DNA of 64,000 nucleotides, from contig RAYR01000025.1 of NCBI GenBank assembly GCA_003612405.1, positions 1 through 64,000 on the forward strand. The letters run 5' to 3'. The stretch comes from a bacterium 0.1xD8-71. Lineage in GTDB: Bacteria; Bacillota; Clostridia; Lachnospirales; Lachnospiraceae. Below, piece by piece: positions 26,556 through 35,744 of this stretch (its first letter is position 1; the number at the start of each line of letters is the position of its first letter). Made by a program: the position numbers and the translations under genes. The notes beneath the pieces are model-generated. The model was not told the DNA's origin. It did no database searches and was given only the letters and a program-made list of their open reading frames with translations.

Positions 26556-26588
26556 TCACCACGCCCCTCTTTCGGCTTACTGCTTTTC

Positions 26589-27755
26589 TTATAAAACGTT
26601 TTTCCAAAATGCATAATCACCATCTGCTTTTACATAAAAGGAGCTTCCACCCTGATAAACCGTTCTGCTCCCGCCTACACTCCAGATTCCTCCTGCCAGT
26701 TGATAAGCCGTACCCGCTTTCAACGAATAAATTCCGCTCTGGGAAATCGTATTTCCTGCCGGATTTTTCCCCGATACACTAATACTGCAAGAGGTCTCAT
26801 TCCCTGCCTTGTCTTTAGCCTTGATAACACAGGATGTACTGTTACCTTTTGCCGTCACCTGATATTTTCCATCTTCCGACAATGCAACCGACTGGTCATT
26901 TATTATGACGCTCTCCAAATTGGCATCCTTTATCTGGAATATGGTTCCTTCCGGATAAGTATTTCCATCCACCAAATCAATCACTTGCGGTGCCTGTATA
27001 TCCACCACAATACCGCCGGACCGTTTATAGACCACATTCCCATCTTCTTCTGCTTTCACATATAAGACATAACTTCCATTATCGGAAAGAAGAACACTTG
27101 CAGGAGAAGACACCGCCTCCACCCATGTAAGGGAATCGTCCATCTGTTCTTCTTCCAAAGCCTCTTTTCCACTATCCTTCTTCAGATAATACGAAAAGGA
27201 AACCTGCTGACCATCCCGACTGACTGCCACATCAAACGACCGGCCGGTATGATTGACATACTCATATGTAATCTCGCCGCCCAGTTCAAAAGTCTGAGAC
27301 TGTCCTCCACTGGTAATCACAATCTCGGGTGCCCCAACACTCGCCCTGGTTTCTGCCGCTTTGGCCGATACGTTCTGCTTTATCTGCGGTGTAATTTCGG
27401 TGACGTCACTCTCTTCCTCATTCTGATCACAGTTCACTTCGTCCCCGTCATTCTCTTCCTCGTCCGCGTCCGCCTCTTCTGCGGCTTCCCCATCATCCGC
27501 ATCTTCCTCATTCTGATCCGGATTGTCCTGATCCGGGAGATTCTCATTGTCGTCCTTTCCTTCTTCGGTGTCCTTCTCATCTTCCAGGATAGTCTCACCA
27601 TCACGAATCTCGTCGCCGTCAAAATCAGAATTTATCCCAGTCTCCTGAACTGTTCCCGCATCTTCCTCTGCCGCCAGCATCGTACCCATAGGTAACATAC
27701 ACCCGAGCAGTACAGCCAATCCCAGGGCCGACATCTTCTTCCAGTTCCTGCACAT
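26589..27755 (-). CDS. exported acidic surface protein with Ig-like region
   Basis: 388 residues. Signal peptide MCRNWKKMSALGLAVLLGCM then LPMGTMLAAEE, cleaved near AAEE. Residues 30-120 are extremely acidic (runs of Glu/Asp/Asn, DNPDQNEEDADDGEAAEE), probably Ca-binding or an extended spacer. The C-terminal half looks like two or three Ig-like beta domains (GGEITYEYVNHTGRSFDVAV, VIKAKDKAGNETSC, GTAYQLAGGIWSVGG). No LPXTG sorting motif. GGAGG lies 8 bases before ATG. First gene of the signalling operon; it could be the extracellular partner of the FecR protein. No family recognised. Confidence 0.65.
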   Translation of the reverse strand: MCRNWKKMSALGLAVLLGCMLPMGTMLAAEEDAGTVQETGINSDFDGDEIRDGETILEDEKDTEEGKDDNENLPDQDNPDQNEEDADDGEAAEEADADEEENDGDEVNCDQNEEESDVTEITPQIKQNVSAKAAETRASVGAPEIVITSGGQSQTFELGGEITYEYVNHTGRSFDVAVSRDGQQVSFSYYLKKDSGKEALEEEQMDDSLTWVEAVSSPASVLLSDNGSYVLYVKAEEDGNVVYKRSGGIVVDIQAPQVIDLVDGNTYPEGTIFQIKDANLESVIINDQSVALSEDGKYQVTAKGNSTSCVIKAKDKAGNETSCSISVSGKNPAGNTISQSGIYSLKAGTAYQLAGGIWSVGGSRTVYQGGSSFYVKADGDYAFWKNVL

Positions 27756-27907
27756 AGTTACCGCCTCCAGTTCTCACACTTAAAACACTAATTACGCCTG
27801 CGATTCATCAAACTTTTCAATATATTGTATATCGACTCATTTATTATAATATTTTACACGTAATCCATAATCTGGTCAATATTTTACCGTTCTGCATATA
27901 AGATATA

Positions 27908-28954
27908 TTATTCCTCCTCTATTTCATCATCTTCTATATCAATTCTATACTTGCCTATATATTTATCTATATCTTCCGCTCCATTTTCTCTCAAAAAAAT
28001 GAGACAAGATCTGTCAATACTTCCCCAGTTGCCATAAAAGGCCTCTTCAAAGTATTTCCGGCAATCCTTTATCATCATTAGATTCCTGAGTAACCCAATA
28101 TATGTATCTTTATACTCGCAAATATTCTCACAGCTATTGATATCATCATCCAATTCCTGAATCGTTTTGTATCCAAACCTGACCAGTTCTTCCACCACCT
28201 TATCTGTAACAATTGTTTTATCATAACACGGCCTTACATTCTCCACTCCATCAAACTTTCTCAACACATACTGTTCTACCGATTTGGAGTCTATACCCAG
28301 ATTATAGTCGCCTTTTGACACAGCTTTCTGCATACTCTTTTCATATGTATCGATATCCCGTGAAAGCTTGTCAAATTCATTATCCATTAACTCCAAAACA
28401 CCCGCTACCAGATAAAACCTTCTTTTAATCTCCTTGGGCAGTACTCCCGAAAACTTATAATTTCTATCATGCTCAATTTCCGCCCATGCATGTTGTAATA
28501 ATGTCCTCACCTGTACTTCACATTTTAAATTTTCAAACAACTTATATTCTGACAATCCCAGACGTTTTTCATTTAACTGTATAATATAATGCACTGACAG
28601 ATATCCAACCTTATCTGTTTCCAACATATCAGCCTTATTTCCGGAATTGCCTTCATCTACTATAAATTCATCCTGCAAAATTTCGCATATTCTTGCAACA
28701 TCCTGATTGGTATAGGCAATAATCCGTATTCCCGATACATCCGTTATTTGCTCGATTGGATCCGCATATTTTTCTTTGTTACATTTATTTAAATAGCTTT
28801 CTTTTTCCTTTACCCGATGGCTGACACTCTGATAAGGTATACTTTGGGCTTTTAATATCTTGGTAATAATTTCTTCTACTTCTTTTGAAAACTGTTCATA
28901 TAATGTCTTATTTTGATCATACCACTGCGCCGGATCCATAGTCTTTTGTTCCAT
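27908..28954 (-). CDS. RelA/SpoT-type (p)ppGpp synthetase with C-terminal extension
   Basis: 348 residues from ATG 28954. The upstream TTG at 28990 overlaps a TATAAT box and has no ribosome binding site. Synthetase motifs are complete: SVSHRVKEKESYLNK, ITDVSGIRIIAYTNQD, KVGYLSVHYIIQ, CEVQVRTLLQHAWAEIEHDR. There is no HD hydrolase domain and no TGS/ACT. The C-terminal 140 residues (after TYEKSMQKAV) are helical and acidic at the end, longer than in RelQ/RelP-type small synthetases. It transfers pyrophosphate from ATP to GDP/GTP, or, like toxSAS and CapRel-type relatives, to other targets. AT-rich compared with neighbours; stands alone. Confidence 0.8.
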   Translation of the reverse strand: MEQKTMDPAQWYDQNKTLYEQFSKEVEEIITKILKAQSIPYQSVSHRVKEKESYLNKCNKEKYADPIEQITDVSGIRIIAYTNQDVARICEILQDEFIVDEGNSGNKADMLETDKVGYLSVHYIIQLNEKRLGLSEYKLFENLKCEVQVRTLLQHAWAEIEHDRNYKFSGVLPKEIKRRFYLVAGVLELMDNEFDKLSRDIDTYEKSMQKAVSKGDYNLGIDSKSVEQYVLRKFDGVENVRPCYDKTIVTDKVVEELVRFGYKTIQELDDDINSCENICEYKDTYIGLLRNLMMIKDCRKYFEEAFYGNWGSIDRSCLIFLRENGAEDIDKYIGKYRIDIEDDEIEEE

Positions 28955-29027
28955 CCTGTTACCCGCCTTTTCTTCGGTTTGTCTGTTCAATTATACATTA
29001 TACTACATTAGATGCGCTAAATGAATA

Positions 29028-29072
29028 TTCGTAACACAAACATTTTATTTTTTCAAGTTTGTGTTACGAATG
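29028..29072 (-). repeat. perfect 15-bp inverted repeat between relA-like and GH36 genes
   Basis: ATTCGTAACACAAAC and GTTTGTGTTACGAAT around a T-rich 15-base loop, 18 bases beyond the GH36 stop. It may terminate that gene. It shares CGTAACAC(A/G)AAC with the structured element at 62107-62212. Confidence 0.6.
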
Positions 29073-29089
29073 TGCAAAAACTTTTCAAT

Positions 29090-31294
29090 TTATTCCTTTC
29101 TTTCCACCACAAACAACCTGGCCATAACCGGCTTCTCAAACGTAACCGTCAGCACATCTTTCTCAACGGTAAAAATAACCGGCTCTTTTTGCGGATACAG
29201 ACAGGAAATCTTAACCCCGTCTTTCCCAAAAGGCAGACTGTTAAGGGGTATCGACAAAGAGATGTCTGAACATAGCGTACCGACTTTCTTTCGTCTGTCA
29301 TTGCTCTTTCCTTCCATCTGCCGCTTCCACACAGCCAGATATGCCTTATTCTCCAGCTGAAGACCGCCGCAGACCCACAGGTCTTCATTGTCTGTCACAT
29401 CCAGAGGCCAGAACGGCACAGCCGTCTTTATCTCTGCGCGCATGTTTTTATAACAGGCAATACCCTCTTTTACCAGTTCCATACGCTCCGGAGAAAGCTC
29501 CGCCAGATGACCGCTCTGATGAATCCGGCCCAACATGGCGTTTATCATATTATAGATAACTTCCTCCTTGTCACCCTGGCGCATGGGGTAAGACCATACT
29601 GCCGCCTGCTCCGGTGTCACACCGGCTCCTGCATTGGCCGCAATGGTGGCATAATTGCGGTAATCTTCCTGGTCGGAAGTGGACTGGAGACTGTAACGAG
29701 AAAGCAGTGCATAGTCAATACGCAGTCCGCCGCTGGAACAGTTCTCAATCACCAAATCCGGATACCTTGCAAACACATCATCCAGCCAGGCCAGATAAGC
29801 TCTCTCATGCTCCAGCATACCCTGGCCCACACTGTCCGCCCCGATCTCTGTGCCGATACCGGGCTCAATGTTATAATCCATTTTAATATAACCGACACCG
29901 TACTCATTCACCACCCGGTCAATGACCTCGTTGACATGGGCAATCACCGCCGGATTACGGAAATCAAGCTGATATCTGCTTCTGTCAAACACTCTCCTGC
30001 CATGACGGACAAAGAACCAGTCATCCGGCGCTTTCTTTGCCTTCTCACAATTGATTCCCATCACTTCCAGTTCCAGCCAGACACCGGGAATCATGCCTTT
30101 ACTGCGAATATAGTCGGTCACTTCCTTAATACCGCCGGGAAAACGTTCCTTACATTCCTGCCACTCTCCCACGCTGTCCCACCACTCACCGGGGGCATAC
30201 CAGCCTGCGTCAATGACATAATATTCACAGCCACACTGCGCCGCGGCATCAATTAATGGAAGTTCTTTTGCCGTCGTAGGGTCGCCGAAAAGACAGTTCA
30301 TATAATCGTTAAAGATAACCGGCAGGTTTTCATTATCTTTATTGGGTCTCCGGATCAGGCGGCGGTATCTGGTCAGTTCATCCACCGCTTTCTCGAAGCA
30401 GTCTTCCGCCACACCCACAGCCACCGGCACCGACACAAAGCTTTCTCCCGGCGCCAAATTCTTAAACCAATGAGACTGCACTTCCGTAGGACCGCTGACA
30501 CAGACATAAAAATGAGTATTCTGATCACCAATCTCATAATGCCAGGATCCGTTGTGCTCTATCTGCCAGAAGAGACTGGTATGCGCCTGGGTATTCTCGA
30601 TGTAGCCCAGGGGCAGGTATTTCTTGGAAGACCAGTTGCCCGTATTGGTCACTTCCAATACCTGTGAGGTACGCTGATAGACCCCCGGCTGTGTCTGGGC
30701 AAGTCCCACATCACCGAAAGTATACTCCTTAATGCTCATCTCCTTCTGCCAGCCATTATAGGGAATCCGGATTCTCATTTTGGCATCGGAATCTGCACTG
30801 CCTTCCTTTTCGATCCCTGTATAACAGAAGGAAGACAGATATTCCAGACACTGTGTCTCCTCCCCCTCATTCGTCACTTTATTGAACATGCGGACGATGG
30901 AGGTTCCGTTATAAAACTGCATCACCGTCTCCACCCGGACATGGGTAACTTCTTTATCTTCCTGGATGATTGTCAGCCTGCGTCCGGTTTCGTTCACCTC
31001 ATCCTCCATGCCCACATAAGTAAGCAGGTATCCCGGCGCTGTCACGATATGTTTATTGCCGTGTTTCTCATAAGGACGGTCGTAGCCGGACAGACTGATC
31101 TGCACAAGCTGAAAGGCTTCCTCCAGAAACTGTTCTTTTCTCATCCGATCTTCTGTCTTACATTCCGGCCCTGTTTTACACAAATCTTCTTCCTTAAATT
31201 CATTCCGGGAAAAATGAAGCAGTTTTAACTGCCTCTTTTCGGTAATGCCAAATACGATATGGATACCATTTTCACACACATTGATATATTCCAT
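29090..31294 (-). CDS. alpha-galactosidase, glycoside hydrolase family 36
   Basis: 734 residues from ATG 31294 (MEYINVCENGIHIVFG), behind GGAGG; the open frame extends upstream without a site. An N-terminal beta-supersandwich is followed by the GH36 barrel: YYVIDAGWYAPGEWWDSVGE, VWLELEVMG, GVGYIKMDYNIEPG (nucleophile Asp) and ENCSSGGLRIDYALL (acid/base Asp) with STSDQEDYRNYATIA. Length and motifs are normal. No signal peptide, so it hydrolyses imported alpha-galactosides (melibiose, raffinose type) in the cytoplasm. No transporter gene adjoins it. Confidence 0.93.
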   Translation of the reverse strand: MEYINVCENGIHIVFGITEKRQLKLLHFSRNEFKEEDLCKTGPECKTEDRMRKEQFLEEAFQLVQISLSGYDRPYEKHGNKHIVTAPGYLLTYVGMEDEVNETGRRLTIIQEDKEVTHVRVETVMQFYNGTSIVRMFNKVTNEGEETQCLEYLSSFCYTGIEKEGSADSDAKMRIRIPYNGWQKEMSIKEYTFGDVGLAQTQPGVYQRTSQVLEVTNTGNWSSKKYLPLGYIENTQAHTSLFWQIEHNGSWHYEIGDQNTHFYVCVSGPTEVQSHWFKNLAPGESFVSVPVAVGVAEDCFEKAVDELTRYRRLIRRPNKDNENLPVIFNDYMNCLFGDPTTAKELPLIDAAAQCGCEYYVIDAGWYAPGEWWDSVGEWQECKERFPGGIKEVTDYIRSKGMIPGVWLELEVMGINCEKAKKAPDDWFFVRHGRRVFDRSRYQLDFRNPAVIAHVNEVIDRVVNEYGVGYIKMDYNIEPGIGTEIGADSVGQGMLEHERAYLAWLDDVFARYPDLVIENCSSGGLRIDYALLSRYSLQSTSDQEDYRNYATIAANAGAGVTPEQAAVWSYPMRQGDKEEVIYNMINAMLGRIHQSGHLAELSPERMELVKEGIACYKNMRAEIKTAVPFWPLDVTDNEDLWVCGGLQLENKAYLAVWKRQMEGKSNDRRKKVGTLCSDISLSIPLNSLPFGKDGVKISCLYPQKEPVIFTVEKDVLTVTFEKPVMARLFVVERKE

Positions 31295-31349
31295 TGTCTT
31301 CCTCCGTTTGTATCTGTCAGTCCATTTGCTATCATAATAGCCTAAAAAA

Positions 31350-31372
31350 TCGGGTGGTACAAGACCACCCGA
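31350..31372 (-). terminator. terminator of the MATE gene
   Basis: Perfect arms TCGGGTGGT and ACCACCCGA with a 5-base loop, followed on the minus strand by TTTTTTAGG. Confidence 0.8.
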
Positions 31373-31392
31373 TATATTTTTCAATGATAATT

Positions 31393-32796
31393 TTACACAG
31401 GAAGCGCCTGTGTGCATTTCTTCACATTTTTCTCTTCAAATATATTACGCCATCCTGACCGGACAACAAGAATAGCCACCACCCCGGAAAGCATATCTGA
31501 AACCGGCCCGGACCATAACAGACCGTCGATTCCCCATACTGCACTTAAAATAAACATAGCCGGAATCAGGAACACAATCTGTCTGGAAAGAGAAATCGCC
31601 ATGGCCGGCACCGGTTTGCCAATGGCCTGGTAAAAGATGCCGATGACCATACCGGAAGGAATCATAAAACAGGCCAGCAGATAGATACGGAAGCATTTCA
31701 CCGCAAATTCCATATACAGTTCGGATTCCTGCCCGAAAATATGAATAATCGCCTCCGGAAACACCTGAAAAACAAACAATGCCGCAAACATAATTACCGT
31801 ACAGGTCCCAATGGAAATCTTAAAAGTCTGTTTCACCCTGTCATACTGCCTGCTCCCGTAATTATACCCCAGAATCGGCTGAACCCCGGAAGCAATTCCC
31901 ATGGCGATACTGGTAATCAGCTGGCTGGTTTTCATGGTAATACCCAAAGCTGCCATCGGAATATCCGCCCCGTAGACGGATCTTGCCCCATATTTCACTA
32001 AAAGATTATTCTGAACGGCAATGACCACAGTACTCGCAATCTGCGTAAAAAAGGACGACATGCCCAGTGAAACAATTCTTCCCGCCGTATGCAGATGCGG
32101 TATAAAATCTGTCCTTTTAAGCCGTATTGTCTGAAAACGATACAGACATACAATATAGAAAACGGCATTGAGAAGCTGTCCGATGATTGTTGCCCAGGCG
32201 GCGCCCTGCACGCCCCACTTACATACAAAAATAAAAATCGGATCAAGAATCATATTGGTAACACAGCCAATCAACATGCCTGCCATACTGGCCTTGGGCC
32301 GTCCGTCCGCCCGGATGACATTGCCAAAGCCTACCCCGATCACAAAGACCGGAAAACCAAGTACTATGATCTTACCGTAATCCATTGCATATCCCATCAC
32401 CTCGCCCCTGGCTCCAAACAGATAACAAACAGGCTGCAACATAATTTCAAAAAGAATCAGAAATAAGATACCGCTTCCAATGAGCAGAGTGACCATATTT
32501 CCCACACCCTTTGCCGCCTTTTGTGCATCTCCTTTGCCCAGCTGCAAGCTCATATAAGCCGACGCCCCGTTTGCAAACATCATGGCCACTGCCATTAATA
32601 TCAGCGTCATGGGCATAATCACATTGGTGGCCGCATTGCCCAGATATCCGACGCCCTGCCCGATAAACACCTGATCCACCATGTTATATAAAGAATTGAC
32701 CACCAGTGATATCACACTGGGTATGGCATAGCGGGCTGCCAATCTGCCCGTATTCTCTGTTCCCAGAGGATTTATTTGTGTCTTATCTGAATTCAT
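31393..32796 (-). CDS. MATE family multidrug/metabolite efflux transporter
   Basis: 467 residues, twelve predicted helices in two similar halves. Recognisable family stretches are YNMVDQVFIGQGVGYLGNAA (about 40), FGNVIRADGRPKASM (about 160) and, in the second half, SGVQPILGYNYGSRQYDRVK (about 305). Such pumps export drugs or metabolites using a Na+ or H+ gradient; the substrate is unknown. It is divergent from the LysR gene at 32940, with a palindrome between them, and has its own terminator. Confidence 0.92.
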   Translation of the reverse strand: MNSDKTQINPLGTENTGRLAARYAIPSVISLVVNSLYNMVDQVFIGQGVGYLGNAATNVIMPMTLILMAVAMMFANGASAYMSLQLGKGDAQKAAKGVGNMVTLLIGSGILFLILFEIMLQPVCYLFGARGEVMGYAMDYGKIIVLGFPVFVIGVGFGNVIRADGRPKASMAGMLIGCVTNMILDPIFIFVCKWGVQGAAWATIIGQLLNAVFYIVCLYRFQTIRLKRTDFIPHLHTAGRIVSLGMSSFFTQIASTVVIAVQNNLLVKYGARSVYGADIPMAALGITMKTSQLITSIAMGIASGVQPILGYNYGSRQYDRVKQTFKISIGTCTVIMFAALFVFQVFPEAIIHIFGQESELYMEFAVKCFRIYLLACFMIPSGMVIGIFYQAIGKPVPAMAISLSRQIVFLIPAMFILSAVWGIDGLLWSGPVSDMLSGVVAILVVRSGWRNIFEEKNVKKCTQALPV

Positions 32797-32878
32797 ATCT
32801 TACCTCCTATATCCGGTTGATCGGATCGCTTATTATTTTATCCATTTTGTGGTTGTCTGTGAATTAAGAAAATGTTAT

Positions 32879-32903
32879 TATTAATAAGATAATTTTATTA
32901 ATA
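32879..32903. promoter_or_regulatory. LysR-type operator candidate between MATE and lysR genes
   Basis: TATTAATAA, 7 bases, TTATTAATA: a perfect 9-bp AT-rich inverted repeat with the T-N11-A character of LysR boxes, in the 143-base divergent intergenic region. Confidence 0.5.
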
Positions 32904-32939
32904 GAAAAGGAATTTTAAAGATAATACAGGAGAAACCAT

Positions 32940-33821
32940 ATGACTACCATGCAAATAGACTGCTTTCTGGTTGTGGCCGAAACACTGAACTTTGCCGCAG
33001 CCGCAGACCGTCTCCATGTAACACAGCCTGCCGTCACACAACAGATTCATTCTTTGGAAAAAGAACTGAATGTCAAATTGTTCAAACGCACCACAAGAAC
33101 AGTAAAACTCACCCCGGAAGGACATATTTTCCTCAATGATGCCAAGTCCATTCAGCATATCGTCGGTCATGCCAAAAAACGATTTGAAGAACCAGCCAGC
33201 CGGGAATTTGTTCTGTTTTCCATTGGATGCCGCAGCCAGAATGAATTAACTTTACTGCCCGGTATTTTGCAGAAAATGCTGGCACACTACCCTGCCCTGC
33301 ACCCGGTATTTCAGATTGTGCCATTTCAACACCTGCATCAGCTGCTTAAGGAAGATTCTGTGGATGTGATTCTTGATTTTCAAAAAGATTTACAAAGAAA
33401 AAGCTATGGAACCTATAAAGAACTTATGAAAATAAAACCTGTGTGCATTTTGCCGGTTAATTCCCCTCTGTCACAGAGGGCCGGTCTTTCGATAGACGAT
33501 CTTAGAAAAGAAAAAGTCATCCTATTCAATCCACAGATTGCGCCGGATTCTTTCAATCCCATCCAACGCATCATTCTGGATCAGAAATCAATGACTGATA
33601 TTTATATGCAGGACTCGCCGGCAGCCTGCATCACACTGGCCAAAGCTGGATTTGGTATCACAGTGCTTCCGGACCTGAACCTGCCAAGAGACCCTGATTT
33701 GGTATATCTTCCTTTTACCGGAGTTGAACCCTTATCTTTCGGCGCCTATTATAACACTACCACCGGAAACCCGGTTTTAAAGCTGTTTTTACAGTTGTGC
33801 AGGAAGCAGTTTACTCCTTAA
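32940..33821 (+). CDS. LysR family transcriptional regulator
   Basis: 293 residues. N-terminal winged helix-turn-helix (CFLVVAETLNFAAAADRLHV, TQPAVTQQIHSLEKEL, residues 8-50, then FKRTTRTVKLTPEG) and a periplasmic-binding-fold effector domain. Start ATG 32940 has AGGAG 7 bases upstream. It likely controls the divergent MATE pump. Its last 11 bases overlap the 3' end of the convergent hipA remnant. Confidence 0.92.
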   Translation: MTTMQIDCFLVVAETLNFAAAADRLHVTQPAVTQQIHSLEKELNVKLFKRTTRTVKLTPEGHIFLNDAKSIQHIVGHAKKRFEEPASREFVLFSIGCRSQNELTLLPGILQKMLAHYPALHPVFQIVPFQHLHQLLKEDSVDVILDFQKDLQRKSYGTYKELMKIKPVCILPVNSPLSQRAGLSIDDLRKEKVILFNPQIAPDSFNPIQRIILDQKSMTDIYMQDSPAACITLAKAGFGITVLPDLNLPRDPDLVYLPFTGVEPLSFGAYYNTTTGNPVLKLFLQLCRKQFTP

Positions 33822-34444
33822 AGTTCATATCAAACGCAGGCATCATTCTCTCTATCTCCCCTCTGTGCAGGCCATATTTTTGTGCCAGTTTTTTCCAGTT
33901 ACTTTCCACAGTACCTTTTATCTCATCCAGCACTTTCTCTGCCTGTTCCCTGGACATCTCATACATTTTTGATACCGATAATGCCAGAGAATAATCAATC
34001 AGATTGTTGTCTTTATCCACATTTAAGGACAGTACATCCCCATCCGCATCGGGATTCACATCGTATACCGGCGACAGCTTCCAACCTTCACCCGACAATA
34101 CAAAACCATGATTTCTCAAATGGTCATCCGTATTGGATACCGCCATATTAAAGACAATACGGCGCCACAACGGATGCCTTAGGCCTTGCGCCTCCCAATG
34201 AAGAACCTGGTGCCAATAATTGTCTGAGCCATTTTTCATCTAGTCCATCATCATGTTCAAATGCCAGTGATGCGGCCTCCAGTTCACACAGGGTTGTCCA
34301 TGGAGGTGCAGCCAGTTCCTTATCATCTGCCACAAACAGACCATCCTCAGAAACAGCAAATCGAAGTGCTCCCATTCTTGTTTCATCAGAAGGCGTCCCC
34401 ACCTGTCCGGACAGGAATCCGCAAAAACACCAAACATCGGCCAT
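33811..34444 (-). pseudogene. hipA: hipA kinase remnant, multiply broken
   Basis: Three frames carry HipA pieces in order: FGVFADSCPDRWGRLLMKQE (near 34430), then MGALRFAVSEDGLF, PWTTLCELEAAS and APGSSLGGARPKAS (34380-34160), then PLWRRIVFNMAVSNTDDHLR and NHGFVLSGEGWKLSPVYDVN (34180-33990) to the stop. The usual first 60 or so residues are missing, and roughly 90-100 residues between GGARPKAS and the NTDDH block, which hold much of the ATP-binding lobe, are deleted. The kinase toxin cannot be functional. It directly follows the intact antitoxin-type gene. Confidence 0.8.
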
Positions 34445-34447
34445 ACC

Positions 34448-34765
34448 CTACTTACTCCTTTTCGCCCTTCTTCTGGAGGAAAGATTTAAATCCTGTAATT
34501 TTTTGCCAAATTCATCATCTTTTGCAATCTGCTCAAACTCTTTATCCATTCCGCCTAAAGCATGTAAAACTGCCGCATAGGTTCCAATCGCCACCGTTGG
34601 TGTCCCCTTTTCCACAGCCCATAAAGTTGCCCTGCTGATTCCGGCTCTTTCTGCAACAAGTTCTGTCGCCAGATTACGTCTTAATCTTGCCATTTTAATC
34701 TGATTTCCCATTGTCTCCAGAATTTTTTGTGTATCCGGCATAATCGCCACTGTTTTTTTACTCAT
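34448..34765 (-). CDS. hipB: HipB-like XRE family antitoxin/regulator
   Basis: 105 residues from ATG 34765 (MSKKTVAIMPDTQKILE); an upstream ATG lacks support. The helix-turn-helix is residues 20-75: GNQIKMARLRRNLATELVAE, RAGISRATLWAVEKG. The C-terminus is basic (SSRRRAKRSK). In intact hipBA systems it neutralises HipA and represses the operon. Here its partner is broken, so only the regulator survives. The stop lies 3 bases from the remnant of hipA. Confidence 0.8.
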   Translation of the reverse strand: MSKKTVAIMPDTQKILETMGNQIKMARLRRNLATELVAERAGISRATLWAVEKGTPTVAIGTYAAVLHALGGMDKEFEQIAKDDEFGKKLQDLNLSSRRRAKRSK

Positions 34766-34939
34766 AATCGTTCCCATTTCAGAATATTTCCACAACATAT
34801 GACAATATCCAAAATTTGTAAAATCCTTATCTATATCTTTTTATTATAATCCTATCTATGTTTAATATAATATACAGTATTGCTTTATTTGTCAATTATA
34901 TTAAACATTATTATTCTTTCCTTCACATATATGTCAAAA

Positions 34940-34965
34940 ACGGCATAGCCCCAAAGCTATGCCGT
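34940..34965 (-). terminator. terminator of the marR-tauE operon
   Basis: ACGGCATAGC and GCTATGCCGT, perfect arms overlapping the TauE/SafE stop codon, followed by TTTTTGACAT on the minus strand. Confidence 0.8.
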
Positions 34966-35742
34966 CCTTGTCAGAAACGTAAATCCCATCACCACAATGC
35001 CAAGCACCACAAGCACAATGCCCGTTGCCCGGTTCAATGTCTTAGGTTCAGCCTTATTGGCAAAAACCGCCGCTATCCTTGCCCAGATAAAGGTAAACAC
35101 CACGCACAGGATCCACACCGGCCAATTGGGCGCCCCGCCGATGGCAAAGTGCGATACTGCTCCCGTAAAGGCAGTAAATGCCATGATAAACACACTGGTG
35201 CCCACGGCGGTCTTTAATTCATAATGGAGGATGGAGGTTAAGATCAGAAGCATCATCATTCCGCCGCCTGCGCCGATAAAACCACAGATAAATCCGATCA
35301 TTACCCCCGCAATCAGGGACTGTACCGCCCGCTTCTTCGGAGAGACCGCTCCCATCGCCTCCTTGGTGGTCATCACTGGCTTTACGATAAACTTAATCCC
35401 CAGCAAAAAGGTCATGAACACAGAAAACCCGCCCATGGTAGCCGGCGGAACCAGACTCGCCACATAACTGCCCACCACTGTAAAGGCAAGCACACTTCCC
35501 ATCATAATCAGGCCGTTCCTGATATCCAGATTCTTATTCTTACCATACGTATAAGCCGACACCGCACTGGCCAGCACATCGGAAGACAAGGCGATTCCCA
35601 CCGCCATATAGGCATCCATACCCAGAAAGGTAATCAGCATGGGGCTGATCACAGCCGCCGCACTCATGCCTGCAAATCCTGTCCCCAGACCCGCACCCAT
35701 TCCGGCAAAAAATGTCACAATAATAATCCACAACCATTCCAT
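34957..35742 (-). CDS. sulfite exporter TauE/SafE family membrane protein
   Basis: 261 residues, about eight membrane helices, with the family's two glycine-rich repeats: GMGAGLGTGFAGMSAAAVIS near the N-terminus and ICGFIGAGGGMMMLLILTSI near residue 155. Members export sulfite, sulfoacetate or other organosulfur or organic anions. The gene starts 2 bases after the marR stop, so both are one operon and the exporter is probably induced by the MarR ligand. Confidence 0.9.
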   Translation of the reverse strand: MEWLWIIIVTFFAGMGAGLGTGFAGMSAAAVISPMLITFLGMDAYMAVGIALSSDVLASAVSAYTYGKNKNLDIRNGLIMMGSVLAFTVVGSYVASLVPPATMGGFSVFMTFLLGIKFIVKPVMTTKEAMGAVSPKKRAVQSLIAGVMIGFICGFIGAGGGMMMLLILTSILHYELKTAVGTSVFIMAFTAFTGAVSHFAIGGAPNWPVWILCVVFTFIWARIAAVFANKAEPKTLNRATGIVLVVLGIVVMGFTFLTRTA

Positions 35743-35744
35743 GA

